DNA from: Methylobacterium sp. Leaf99
GTDB taxonomy: Bacteria > Pseudomonadota > Alphaproteobacteria > Rhizobiales > Beijerinckiaceae
NCBI RefSeq assembly: GCF_001422375.1
Contig: NZ_LMMU01000010.1
Coordinates: forward strand, 122,158 to 186,157
Length of the DNA: 64,000 nt
Direction: 5' to 3'
Positions within the stretch are counted from its first letter, which is position 1. Every line of letters begins with the position of its first letter. The notes under the pieces were generated by a model that did no database searches, was not told the DNA's origin, and saw nothing but the letters and a program-made list of their open reading frames with translations. Of the stretch, positions 26,130 through 34,691 are shown piece by piece. Made by a program: the position numbers and the translations under genes.

Positions 26130-27824
26130 GTGAACACCGTCACCACCTGGAATCAGGTCTATGACCCGTTCGGGAGCCCCTGGCTCTCGACCCTGGCCGC
26201 CTCGCTGCCGGTCATCGCCCTCCTCGGCATGATCGCCAGCGGCAAGGTCAAGGCCCACATCGCCGCCGTCCTCTCCCTGGTCCTGGCCTTCTGCGTCGCC
26301 GTCTTCCTGTTCGGCATGCCCGCCGACCTCGCCACCCGCGCCTCCGGCTACGGCATCGCGCTCGGCCTGTTCCCCATCGGCTGGATCATCCTCAACGTCA
26401 TCTTCCTCTACCGCCTGACGGTGGAGAAGGGCTGGTTCGCCACCCTGCAGCAATCCGTGGCGGGCATCACCACCGACCGGCGCCTGCAGCTGCTCCTCGT
26501 CGCCTTCGCCTTCGGGGCGTTCTTCGAGGGCGCCGGCGGCTTCGGCACCCCCGTCGCCGTCACCGGCGCCATCCTCATCGGGCTGGGCTTCTCGCCGCTG
26601 GCCGCCTCGGGCCTGTCGCTCATCGCCAACACCGCCCCCGTGGCCTACGGGGCGCTCGGCGCCCCCATCGCCGGCCTCGCCTCGGTGACGGGCTACGACC
26701 CCTACATCCTCGGCGCGATGATCGGCCGCCAGCTGCCGTTCTTCTCCGTGCTGGTGCCGTTCTGGCTCATCTGCGTGTTCGCGGGCTTCCGCGGCATGCT
26801 GCAGATCTGGCCCGCCATCCTCGTCTGCGGCGGCTCGTTCGCGCTCGCCCAGTTCGGCATCTCGAACTACGTCAACCCGTGGATCGTCGACATCGGCGCG
26901 GCGCTGGTCTCCATGGGCGCCCTGGTGCTGTTCCTGCGCTTCTGGCGCCCGGCCGTGATCTGGACCTCGCCGGCGCTCCGCGGCAACGATCCGTCCATCG
27001 GCTACGTCACCGTCGTGGACGGCCCCAAGGCCGCCGCCGCCACCCGCACCGCCACCTCCTCCGAGATCCTGCTGGCCTGGGTGCCGTGGATCATCCTCTC
27101 GGTGATCGTGGCGATCTGGGGCACCAAGTTCTTCAAGGACATCGTCGACCCGATCTTCATCTGGAACTATCCGGTGCCGGGCCTGCACAACGTCATCATG
27201 AAGGTGCCGCCGGTGGTGGCGACCGCCCATCCGGAAGCCGCGATCTTCAAGTTCGCCTACATGTCCTACACCGGCACCGGCGTGCTGTTCGCCGCCATCC
27301 TCTCGGGCCTGCTCATGCGGTTCTCGCCGTGGCGCCTCGTGACCGCCTACATCGAGACCATCTGGGTCCTGCGCTACTCGCTCATCACCATCTCGGCGAT
27401 GCTGGCGCTCGGCGTGCTCACCCGCTACGCCGGCGTCGACGCCACGCTCGGTCTCGCCTTCGCGGGAACCGGCATCCTCTACCCGTTCTTTGGCACCCTG
27501 CTCGGCTGGCTCGGCGTCGCCCTGACCGGTTCGGACACGGCCTCGAACGTCCTGTTCGGCGGCCTGCAGAAGATCACGTCGGAGCAGCTCGGCCTGTCGG
27601 GCATCCTCATGGCCTCGGCGAACTCGTCGGGCGGCGTCATGGGCAAGATGATCGACGCCCAGTCCATCGTCGTCGCCTCCACCGCCACGGGGTATTTCGG
27701 CCAGGAGAGCAAGATCCTGCGCTTCGTGTTCTGGCACTCCATCGTGCTCGCCTGCCTCGTCGGCGTGCTGGTGATGCTCCAGGCCTACGTCTACCCGTTC
27801 ACCGCCATGGTGATTCACCCGTAG
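26130..27824 (+). CDS. lldP: L-lactate permease
   Basis: The protein has 564 residues and about 13 hydrophobic segments. It opens with the family signature TWNQVYDPFGSPWLSTLAASLPV and has FFEGAGGFGTPVAVTGAIL and, late, GWLGVALTGSDTASNVLFGGLQ, which are LctP/LldP family blocks. It imports lactate, and often glycolate, with protons across the inner membrane. The start is GTG 26130 with GGGAGGAC at normal distance; the next start would lose the signature. No lactate dehydrogenase gene is adjacent. A terminator follows. Confidence 0.95.
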   Translation: MNTVTTWNQVYDPFGSPWLSTLAASLPVIALLGMIASGKVKAHIAAVLSLVLAFCVAVFLFGMPADLATRASGYGIALGLFPIGWIILNVIFLYRLTVEKGWFATLQQSVAGITTDRRLQLLLVAFAFGAFFEGAGGFGTPVAVTGAILIGLGFSPLAASGLSLIANTAPVAYGALGAPIAGLASVTGYDPYILGAMIGRQLPFFSVLVPFWLICVFAGFRGMLQIWPAILVCGGSFALAQFGISNYVNPWIVDIGAALVSMGALVLFLRFWRPAVIWTSPALRGNDPSIGYVTVVDGPKAAAATRTATSSEILLAWVPWIILSVIVAIWGTKFFKDIVDPIFIWNYPVPGLHNVIMKVPPVVATAHPEAAIFKFAYMSYTGTGVLFAAILSGLLMRFSPWRLVTAYIETIWVLRYSLITISAMLALGVLTRYAGVDATLGLAFAGTGILYPFFGTLLGWLGVALTGSDTASNVLFGGLQKITSEQLGLSGILMASANSSGGVMGKMIDAQSIVVASTATGYFGQESKILRFVFWHSIVLACLVGVLVMLQAYVYPFTAMVIHP

Positions 27825-27850
27825 GGGCCAACGCCCGACGCGCGCGAAAC

Positions 27851-27882
27851 AGCCCGCTCCGGTTCGCCGGGGCGGGTTTTTT
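27851..27882 (+). terminator. Rho-independent terminator after the lactate permease gene
   Basis: CCCGCTCCGG and CCGGGGCGGG pair around TTCG, followed by six T residues, about 27 bases past the stop. Confidence 0.85.
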
Positions 27883-28027
27883 CATGCGCGGATCTTTTCC
27901 TGCGCGGGTCCTTTCGTGGCGGTGTCCGGTCGGGCCCCCGGACAGTGTGGCCGGATCGTCCGGGGCCGTCGCTGTCGCGGGGGCGGGCGGGCCTCTATCG
28001 CCGGGGTTCCACGCGAAAGGGACCCCG

Positions 28028-28900
28028 ATGCCACGGACGACGCGAGGATGGGGCAGCGGGCTCCTCGGCATCCTCATCTTCAGCGCCTCCCTGCCGGCGA
28101 CGCGAGTCGCCGTCGGGGGTTTTTCGCCCCTGTTCCTCACCGCGGCGCGGGCGGTGATCGCCGCGCTCCTCGGCGCGGGGCTGCTCCTGGCCCTGCGCCA
28201 GAAGCCGCCGGGGCGGGGCGACTGCGCCGCCCTGGCCCTGGTGGCCGTCGGGGTCGTGATCGGCTTTCCCCTGTTCACGGCCCTGGCGCTCCGGCACGTC
28301 ACCGCCGCCCATGCGGTGGTGTTCGTCGGCCTGCTGCCGCTCGCCACCGCCGGGTTCGGCGTCCTGCGCGGCGGCGAGCGGCCGCGCCCGGCCTTCTGGC
28401 TGTTCTCCGTCGCCGGCGCGGCCACGGTGGCGGGCTTCGCCCTCGCCCAGGGCGGCGCCTTCGAAGGCAGCGATGCGCCCGTGGGCGACCTCCTGATGCT
28501 CGCCGCCATCCTGCTCTGCGGCCTCGGCTACGCCGAGGGGGCGACCCTGTCGCGGCGCCTCGGCGGCTGGCAGGTGATCTCCTGGGCCCTCGTCCTGGCC
28601 CTGCCCGCGATGGCGGCCCTGGCGCTGGCGACCCTGCCGGAAACCTGGCGCGGCATCGGCTGGCCGGCCTGGGCCGGCCTCGCCTACGTCTCGGTGTTCA
28701 GCATGCTCGTCGGCTTCGTGTTCTGGTATCGCGGGCTGGCGCTGGGCGGGATCGCGGGCGTCGGCCAGCTGCAGCTGCTCCAGCCGTTCTTCGGCCTGGC
28801 GCTGGCCGGCCTCGTCCTGCACGAGCCCGTGGCCTGGACCATGCCGGTCGCCGCCGGCCTCGTCGTCCTGTGCGTGGCGGGTGCAAAACGGTTCGCGTAA
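28028..28900 (+). CDS. DMT-superfamily exporter (EamA, two repeats)
   Basis: The protein has 290 residues and ten hydrophobic segments arranged as two EamA repeats. Recognisable parts are SASLPATRVAVGGFSPLFLTAAR at the start of repeat 1 and VSVFSMLVGFVFWYRGLALG plus LQLLQPFFGLALAGLVLHEP in repeat 2. It should be an inner-membrane drug/metabolite exporter of unknown substrate. AAAGGGA precedes ATG 28028. A GNAT gene starts 31 bases downstream on the same strand. Confidence 0.88.
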   Translation: MPRTTRGWGSGLLGILIFSASLPATRVAVGGFSPLFLTAARAVIAALLGAGLLLALRQKPPGRGDCAALALVAVGVVIGFPLFTALALRHVTAAHAVVFVGLLPLATAGFGVLRGGERPRPAFWLFSVAGAATVAGFALAQGGAFEGSDAPVGDLLMLAAILLCGLGYAEGATLSRRLGGWQVISWALVLALPAMAALALATLPETWRGIGWPAWAGLAYVSVFSMLVGFVFWYRGLALGGIAGVGQLQLLQPFFGLALAGLVLHEPVAWTMPVAAGLVVLCVAGAKRFA

Positions 28901-28931
28901 GCGCGGCGCGATGGGGTAGGGTGGCGGCGCC

Positions 28932-29477
28932 ATGTTCAACCTCGCCGCCCGCTACTCCCTCGCCAAGCTCCCCGCCGTGGAGACCGCCCGCCTGCGCGTC
29001 GCGCCCCTGGTGCCGGGGGATGCCGAGGCCGTGCGGGCGCTCACCGACGATCCGGCCATCACCGGCGCCATCGACTTCCTGCCCGACCCCTTCACCCTCC
29101 AGGCCGCGCGCCAGCTCATCGGCCCGGCCAAGGTGAAGACCGACTGCTTCCTCGGTGCCAAGATCCGGGACGCGGCCCGGGACAACCCGCACTCCGGCGA
29201 CCTCGTCGCCATCGTCGGCCTGCACCTGCGCGGCGACCACGCCGTCGAGCTCGGCTACTGGGTCGGCGGGTCGGCCCGGGGCCGGGGCTACGGCGCCGAG
29301 GCCGTGACCGCCGCCATCGGCCTCCTGCGCCAGCGCTTCCCCCACCGCTTCGTCGTCGCCGAATGCCGCCCGGAGAACGCCGCCTCGCGCGGCCTGCTCC
29401 TCAAGGTCGGGTTTCGCGACACCGGCGACGAGGGCCACCGGCCGGGGCGGCGGATCTTTGCGTATGAGGGTGGTTGA
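28932..29477 (+). CDS. GNAT acetyltransferase, RimJ/RimL type
   Basis: The protein has 181 residues. It has TARLRVAPLVPGDAEAVRAL at the front, VELGYWVGGSARGRGYGAEAV, the acetyl-CoA binding motif A (G-x-G-x-G-A), and the ending PENAASRGLLLKVGF, all features of the RimJ/RimL-type GNAT domain. It could acetylate a protein N-terminus or a small amine. It is probably cotranscribed with the DMT exporter upstream; the pair could detoxify or export an amine, but that is inference. Confidence 0.85.
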   Translation: MFNLAARYSLAKLPAVETARLRVAPLVPGDAEAVRALTDDPAITGAIDFLPDPFTLQAARQLIGPAKVKTDCFLGAKIRDAARDNPHSGDLVAIVGLHLRGDHAVELGYWVGGSARGRGYGAEAVTAAIGLLRQRFPHRFVVAECRPENAASRGLLLKVGFRDTGDEGHRPGRRIFAYEGG

Positions 29478-29538
29478 TTCTCCCTGCGTCCTCCGATTGA
29501 AATCTCCTTGAGATCCCAATCCTGGAGGGTCGCGCGTC

Positions 29539-29775
29539 GTGGGTGAGGGCGAGAACCGGAAATTCATCGCCAGGCGCTTCAACGAGCATGCCAAGTTGCT
29601 CGCAACGCTCTTCAACTCCCTCTCGATCGCGACGTTCGGGGCCGCCTTCGTCGTCCCGCTCGCACAGGGACAAGCCGGCTTCCTGAAGGACGGCCATTGG
29701 ATTTTGCTTCTGGTCGGGCTGGCCCTACATATGGCGGGCCATACGGCCCTTCGTTTCATGCGGAGCGAGGATTGA
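29539..29775 (+). CDS. Small two-helix membrane protein
   Basis: The product has 78 residues: a charged, helical N-terminus (RKFIARRFNEHAKLLATLFN), two hydrophobic segments (about 29-45 and 54-70) and a short charged tail. GTG 29539 has GGAGGG upstream at good spacing. I do not recognise a named family. It ends six bases before the next small membrane protein gene, so they form a tight pair and may act together. Confidence 0.65.
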   Translation: MGEGENRKFIARRFNEHAKLLATLFNSLSIATFGAAFVVPLAQGQAGFLKDGHWILLLVGLALHMAGHTALRFMRSED

Positions 29776-29780
29776 ATCCG

Positions 29781-29912
29781 ATGACGCTCACCCTGCAGAT
29801 CGCGGCCGTCGCCGCCGTGCTGATCGTCGGAGGCCTCTCGGCCCTGGCCCTCGCCGCGCGGAACTTCGACCGGCGCTTTCCCCACACGGAGCGGCCGTCC
29901 AGCCGCGAGTGA
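29781..29912 (+). CDS. Very small single-helix membrane protein
   Basis: The product has 43 residues: one hydrophobic segment (about 5-27) starting almost at the N-terminus, then a polar basic tail (NFDRRFPHTERPSSRE). It starts five bases after the stop of the 78-residue membrane protein, which argues for translation as a pair. The size suits a small subunit or regulator of a membrane protein. No family is recognised, and the call depends on the coupling and the clean helix. Confidence 0.55.
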   Translation: MTLTLQIAAVAAVLIVGGLSALALAARNFDRRFPHTERPSSRE

Positions 29913-29922
29913 GGGGTCCCCG

Positions 29923-31341
29923 CTACTCCGCCGCCATCCGCGCCGCGTCCGCCCCGATCCACGCCGCCAGATCCGCCCGGCCGCGATCGGTCAGGGCCTT
30001 CTTCTTGGCGACCGCCTTCTCCGGGCCGCGCAGGCGCTGGCCGGCCTCGCCCTTCGGCGCGTGCTCCAGGGGCGGGAACAGGCCGAAATTCACGTTCATG
30101 GGCTGGAACGAGCGCGGGGCGCCGGCATCCTCGGCGGCGATGTGGCCGCCGGTGATGTGGCCGATGAGGGCGCCGAGGGCCGTGGTGGCGGGGAGCGGCG
30201 CCAGGGTCTGCCCCCGCGCCTCGGCCACGGCGAAGCGCCCGGCCATGAGGCCGATGGCGGCGCTCTCGACGTAGCCCTCGCAGCCGGTGATCTGGCCGGC
30301 GAAGCGCAGGGAGGGCCGCGCCTTGAGGCGCAGGGTCGCGTCGAGGAGGCGGGGGCTGTCGAGGTAGGTGTTGCGGTGGAGCCCGCCGAGGCGCGCGAAC
30401 TCGGCGTTCTCGAGGCCGGGGATGGAGCGGAACACCCGGACCTGCTCGGAATAGGTCAGCTTCGTCTGGAACCCGACCATGTTGTAGAGGGTGCCGAGCG
30501 CATTGTCCTGGCGCAGCTGGACGATGGCGCAGGCCTTCACCGTCGGGTTGTGCGGGTTGGTCAGCCCCACGGGCTTCATCGGGCCGTGGCGCAGGGTCTC
30601 GGGGCCGCGCTCGGCCATGACCTCGATGGGCAGGCAGCCGTCGAAGTACGGCGTCGACGCCTCCCACTCCTTGAACCCGATCTTTTCGCCGTCGACCAAA
30701 GCTTGGATGAACGCGTCGTACTGGTCGCGGTCCAGGGGGCAGTTGATGTAGTCGGCGCCGGTGCCGCCGGGGCCGACCTTGTCGTAGCGCGACTGGAACC
30801 ACGCCTTGTCCATGTCGATGGAGTCGCGGTGGACGATGGGCGCGATGGCGTCGAAGAACGCCAGGGACTCGGCCCCCGTCAGGTCGCGGATGGCCTGCGC
30901 CAGGGACGGGGCGGTGAGCGGCCCGGTGGCGACGATGGTCCGGCCCCATTCCTCCGGCGGCAGACCTTCGACCTCTTCGCGCACGACGGTGACCAGGGGA
31001 TGCGCTTCCAGGGCGGCGGTGACGGCGGCGGCAAAGCCGTTGCGGTCGACGGCGAGCGCCCCGCCGGCCGGCACCTGATGGGCATCGGCGCAGGTCAGGA
31101 TCAGGGAGCCGAGGGTGCGCATCTCCTGGTGCAGCAGCCCCACGGCGTTGCCGTTGGCGTCGTCGGAGCGGAACGAGTTCGAGCAGACGAGCTCGGCCAG
31201 ATCCTGGCCGTGATGGGCCTCGGTGCCGCGCACCGGTCGCATCTCGTGGAGCACCACCGGATGGCCGGCCTCGGCGATCTGCCAGGCGGCCTCCGAGCCC
31301 GCGAGGCCACCGCCGACGATGTGGATTGCTGTGTCCGTCAT
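29923..31341 (-). CDS. trmFO: tRNA (uracil-5-)-methyltransferase TrmFO
   Basis: The protein has 472 residues. The FAD-binding motif GGGLAGSEAAW lies at about 10-20, followed by the family signature HEMRPVRGTEAHHG and LVCSNSFRSDD. Later blocks include FDGCLPIEVMAERG, NVNFGLFPP and GHITGGH. TrmFO uses methylenetetrahydrofolate and FADH2 to make ribothymidine 54 in the T-loop of tRNA. Length is normal for the family, with a C-terminal extension of basic and Ala-rich residues. It is transcribed in the same direction as the HtrA-like gene upstream, which ends 31 bases before. Confidence 0.96.
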   Translation of the reverse strand: MTDTAIHIVGGGLAGSEAAWQIAEAGHPVVLHEMRPVRGTEAHHGQDLAELVCSNSFRSDDANGNAVGLLHQEMRTLGSLILTCADAHQVPAGGALAVDRNGFAAAVTAALEAHPLVTVVREEVEGLPPEEWGRTIVATGPLTAPSLAQAIRDLTGAESLAFFDAIAPIVHRDSIDMDKAWFQSRYDKVGPGGTGADYINCPLDRDQYDAFIQALVDGEKIGFKEWEASTPYFDGCLPIEVMAERGPETLRHGPMKPVGLTNPHNPTVKACAIVQLRQDNALGTLYNMVGFQTKLTYSEQVRVFRSIPGLENAEFARLGGLHRNTYLDSPRLLDATLRLKARPSLRFAGQITGCEGYVESAAIGLMAGRFAVAEARGQTLAPLPATTALGALIGHITGGHIAAEDAGAPRSFQPMNVNFGLFPPLEHAPKGEAGQRLRGPEKAVAKKKALTDRGRADLAAWIGADAARMAAE

Positions 31342-31372
31342 CGCCTCGGGATAGACCCGCGCGCCGCCCGGA

Positions 31373-32347
31373 TCAATGCAGGGGCGGCGAGACCAGGAAG
31401 CGCTCGCGGTTGGCCGAGGTCACCGCGAGCTTGATGGTCTGGCCGTCGCGGCGGATGGTGAGGGGCACCCGCACCCCGGCCTCGCCGAGGGCCCAGACCT
31501 GCCGGAAGAAGCCGGCGAGATCGGCCACGGGCTCGCCCGCCACGGCCGCGACCACGTCGCCGGGGCGCAGATCCGCCGCCTCCGCCGGACCGTCGTCGGC
31601 GAGCCCCATGACCACGACGGCATCGTCGCCGTCGCTGGCGTAGAGGCCGAGCCACGGCCGCGGCGCCCGGTCGGCCCGGCCCCGGGTCACGAGGTCGTCG
31701 AGGATCGGGGTCAGGAGGTCGATGGGCACGATCATGTTGATGGTCTTCGGGCCCTCCGACGTGCCCTGCTGCAGCTGGAGCGAGCCGATCCCCAGCAACT
31801 CGCCGGCCGCCCCGATGAGGGCGGCGCCGCCCCAATGCGGGTGGGCGGGCGCGGTGAACAGGGCCTCGTCGAGGACGTATTCCCAGTAGCCGGCGAATTC
31901 CTGCCGGGCGACGATCTCCACGGCGACGCTGCGCTGGCGCCCGCCGACGCCGGCGACGATGGCCCGGTCGCCGATCTTCACCCCGCCCGAGCGCCCAAGG
32001 GGCATGGACGGCAGGCCGAGGGTGCCCAGCGCCTGGACCAGGCCGAAGCCCGTCACCGCATCGTAGCCGACGACGTGGCCCGGCACCGAGCGGCCGTCAT
32101 GGGTGGTGAGCCACACGGTGTCGGCCTCGGTGACGAGGTAGCCGATGGTCACGACGAGGCCGTCGTCGCCGATGACGACGCCGTTGCCGGCCCGCTCCGT
32201 GCCCAGGGTCTCGGCCGTGAAGGCCTCGTCGGGCACCCGGGTCGAGAGGGCGACGATGGCGGTGAGCGCCTGCGCGAGGTCGAAGGCGTAGTCGGCGGCC
32301 CTGGGCTGCACGGATGTCGGGATCTTCCAGTCTCCGGGCGTGGCCAT
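31373..32347 (-). CDS. HtrA-like trypsin-fold/PDZ protein without catalytic triad (pseudoprotease)
   Basis: The protein has 324 residues: a trypsin-like domain (about 20-215) and one PDZ domain (about 230-315, with GLADDGPAEAADLRPGDVVAAVAGEPV). The fold blocks of DegP/HtrA are readable, but the catalytic His position is Y70 (VVTIGYLVTEAD), the Asp position is G100 (DAVTGFGLV) and the Ser position is W172 (HPHWGGAAL in place of PGNSGGPL). No signal peptide is seen, so it is probably cytoplasmic. It may bind peptides or act as a scaffold. It lies between the molybdenum hydroxylase operon and trmFO, all on the minus strand. Confidence 0.85.
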   Translation of the reverse strand: MATPGDWKIPTSVQPRAADYAFDLAQALTAIVALSTRVPDEAFTAETLGTERAGNGVVIGDDGLVVTIGYLVTEADTVWLTTHDGRSVPGHVVGYDAVTGFGLVQALGTLGLPSMPLGRSGGVKIGDRAIVAGVGGRQRSVAVEIVARQEFAGYWEYVLDEALFTAPAHPHWGGAALIGAAGELLGIGSLQLQQGTSEGPKTINMIVPIDLLTPILDDLVTRGRADRAPRPWLGLYASDGDDAVVVMGLADDGPAEAADLRPGDVVAAVAGEPVADLAGFFRQVWALGEAGVRVPLTIRRDGQTIKLAVTSANRERFLVSPPLH

Positions 32348-32459
32348 GGGGATCTTTCCTGCCGTCGTCGTTCCGCGAGACCGGGAGATAGGTCGCCGGC
32401 CACCGTTTCGACAGGCGGGGGCGGCGTCTTCCTCGCGGGGACACCGCCCGAGGCTGCCC

Positions 32460-34691
32460 TCAGCCCAGCAGTTTGTCGAGGGTGATGGGGAAGTCGCGCA
32501 CGCGGGTTCCCGTGGCGTGCCACACGGCGTTGGCGATGGCGCCCGCCGTACCGGTGATGCCGATCTCGCCCACCCCCTTGATGCCGAGCGGGTTCACGTG
32601 CGGGTCGTGCTCCTCCACCAGGATCGCCTCCAGGGACGGCACGTCGGCGTTCACCGGGACGTGGTACTCGGCCAGATTCGGGTTCATCACCCGGCCCGAC
32701 CGGGTGTCGAGGACCGCGTGCTCGTGCAGCGCCAGGGACACGCCCCAGATCATGCCGCCGTAATACTGGCTCCGCACGAGGCGCGGGTTGACGATGCGCC
32801 CGGCGGCGAAGGCGCCCACCAGCCGCGTCACCCGGATCTGCCCGAGGTCGGGATCGACCTTCACCTCGGCATAGACCGCCCCGTGCGCGTGCATGGCGTA
32901 GGTTTTTCGCGAGGCCGGTTCGCCCGCGCCCGTGCCCTTGGCCTCGACGGAGTCCTTTCCGGCCCGCGCCAGAATCTCCGAAAAGCTCTCGGAGCGAGTC
33001 GGGTCGTCGCGCCGCGCCAGGCGGCCGTTCTCCGCCACCGTGCCGGCATTGCCGGCGCCGTAGAGGGGCGAGGCGCGGTCGTTCACCGCGAGGTCTTCGA
33101 GTTGGGCCAAAGCCGCCTGCGTCGCCGCGTGCACGGCGCTGCCCGACGTGGCCGTGCCGGTGGAGCCGCCGGCGAGCCCGCCGTTGGGCAGGTCCGAATC
33201 GCCGATGCGCAGTTCGACCCGGTCGCCGTCGAGGCCGAGGCCGTCGGCGGCGATCTGGGCGAGCACGGTCCAGGCGCCCTGGCCCATGTCCTGGGCGGCG
33301 GTCTCGACCAGGGCCGTGCCGTCGGCCCGGATGGTGGCGCGGGCCTCGCCCTGCATCATCCCGGCCGGATAGGTGGCGGTGCCCATGCCCCAGCCGACGA
33401 GGAGGCCGTCCTCGTCCCGCATCTGGCGCGGCTGCTTCGGCCGCTTGCCCCAGCCGAAGCGCTCGGCCCCCTGCGCGTAGCATTCGCGCAGGGCTTTTGA
33501 GGAGAACGGCCGGTGGGTGATGGGCTCGACCTCGGCGTAGTTCTTCAGGCGCAGGTCCAACGGGTCCATGTCGAGGGCGAGGGCGAGTTCGTCCAGGGCC
33601 GATTCCACCGCGACGCTGCCCGGGGCCTCGCCGGGGGCGCGCATGAAGATCGGGGTGCCGATATCGGCCCGCGAGACCGCGTGGGTCGTGGAAATCGCCT
33701 CCGACGCGTAGAGGTGGCGGGCGATGAGGCCGCAGGCCTCGACGAAGTCGTCGTGCCGGCTCGTCAGGGTTAGGGTGTGGTGATCGAGGGCCGTGAGGGT
33801 GCCGTCGGCTTTCGCGCCGAGCTTGAGGGTCTGGCGGGTCGACGCCCGGTGGCCGACGGGGCCGAACATCTGCTCGCGCCGGGTCACCAGCTTCACCGGC
33901 CGCCCGACGAGCCTGGCCGCCATGATCCCCAGGATCTGGGGGGAGGAAATGAACCCCTTCGAGCCGAAGCCGCCGCCGAGGTAGTGGCTGACGATGTGGA
34001 CGTTGCCTTCGGGAATCCCGAACAGGCCGGCGAGCCGCCCCTTGGCGATCCACAGGGCCTGGGTCGGGGTGTGGAGGGTGAGGCGGTCGCCGTCCCACTG
34101 CGCCACGCTGGTGTGGGGTTCCAGGGCGTTGTGGTACTGCGCCGCCGTCTCGTAGGTGGCCTCCATCCGGGTTGCGGCCGACGCGAACCCGGCTTCGATG
34201 TCGCCCGCGCCCTGCTCCGTCGGGGTGCCGGCGCCGACGCTGTCGGGCACGAAAATCTCGCCCCCGCCGAGTTCCACGCCCGGTGCCTCGGCCTCGTAGC
34301 GGGGGCTGAGCAGGGCCGCGCCCTCGGTCGCTGCCTCGAGGGTGTCCGCGATCACCACCCCGATGGGCTGGTTGGCGTAGCGGACGCCGGAATTCTGCAG
34401 GAGGTCGAGGCGGAAGGCGAAGGGGTTGTCCTTCTCGTCGGGGGATTTGGCGAGTGTCGGCGCGTTCTCGGGCGTCATCACGGCGACGACGCCCGGATGG
34501 GCCTCGGCCGCCGCCACGTCGAGGTGGACGACCCTGCCGCGGGCGATGGCGCTCACCGCCATGACGGCGTGGAGCATCCCCGCGGGGTGGAAGTCGGCGC
34601 TGTAGCGGGCCGCGCCCGTGACCTTGGCGGGGCCGTCGCGCCGAGTCAGGGGCTGGCCGATGGAGGCGCCGTGGCGCATGCGCTCGCTCAT
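32460..34691 (-). CDS. Xanthine dehydrogenase family molybdopterin-binding subunit (PaoC-like)
   Basis: The protein has 743 residues. It contains the Ald_Xan_dh_C domain at the front (RRDGPAKVTGAARYSADF), the molybdopterin-binding domain with GGGFGSKGF, RAPGEAPGSVAVESALDELA and the ending VKGVGEIGITG-like block (GIKGVGEIGITGTAGAIANAV), where the active-site glutamate of the family sits. It is the catalytic subunit of a three-part aldehyde or purine hydroxylase. Its ATG overlaps the stop of the FAD subunit gene by four bases. The size matches E. coli PaoC (about 730). Confidence 0.93.
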   Translation of the reverse strand: MSERMRHGASIGQPLTRRDGPAKVTGAARYSADFHPAGMLHAVMAVSAIARGRVVHLDVAAAEAHPGVVAVMTPENAPTLAKSPDEKDNPFAFRLDLLQNSGVRYANQPIGVVIADTLEAATEGAALLSPRYEAEAPGVELGGGEIFVPDSVGAGTPTEQGAGDIEAGFASAATRMEATYETAAQYHNALEPHTSVAQWDGDRLTLHTPTQALWIAKGRLAGLFGIPEGNVHIVSHYLGGGFGSKGFISSPQILGIMAARLVGRPVKLVTRREQMFGPVGHRASTRQTLKLGAKADGTLTALDHHTLTLTSRHDDFVEACGLIARHLYASEAISTTHAVSRADIGTPIFMRAPGEAPGSVAVESALDELALALDMDPLDLRLKNYAEVEPITHRPFSSKALRECYAQGAERFGWGKRPKQPRQMRDEDGLLVGWGMGTATYPAGMMQGEARATIRADGTALVETAAQDMGQGAWTVLAQIAADGLGLDGDRVELRIGDSDLPNGGLAGGSTGTATSGSAVHAATQAALAQLEDLAVNDRASPLYGAGNAGTVAENGRLARRDDPTRSESFSEILARAGKDSVEAKGTGAGEPASRKTYAMHAHGAVYAEVKVDPDLGQIRVTRLVGAFAAGRIVNPRLVRSQYYGGMIWGVSLALHEHAVLDTRSGRVMNPNLAEYHVPVNADVPSLEAILVEEHDPHVNPLGIKGVGEIGITGTAGAIANAVWHATGTRVRDFPITLDKLLG

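Noticed and set aside
26040..27818. Long minus-strand frame across the lactate permease gene
   Set aside because: The product is almost only His, Glu, Asp, Gly and Arg, as expected for the reverse strand of a hydrophobic membrane protein gene.
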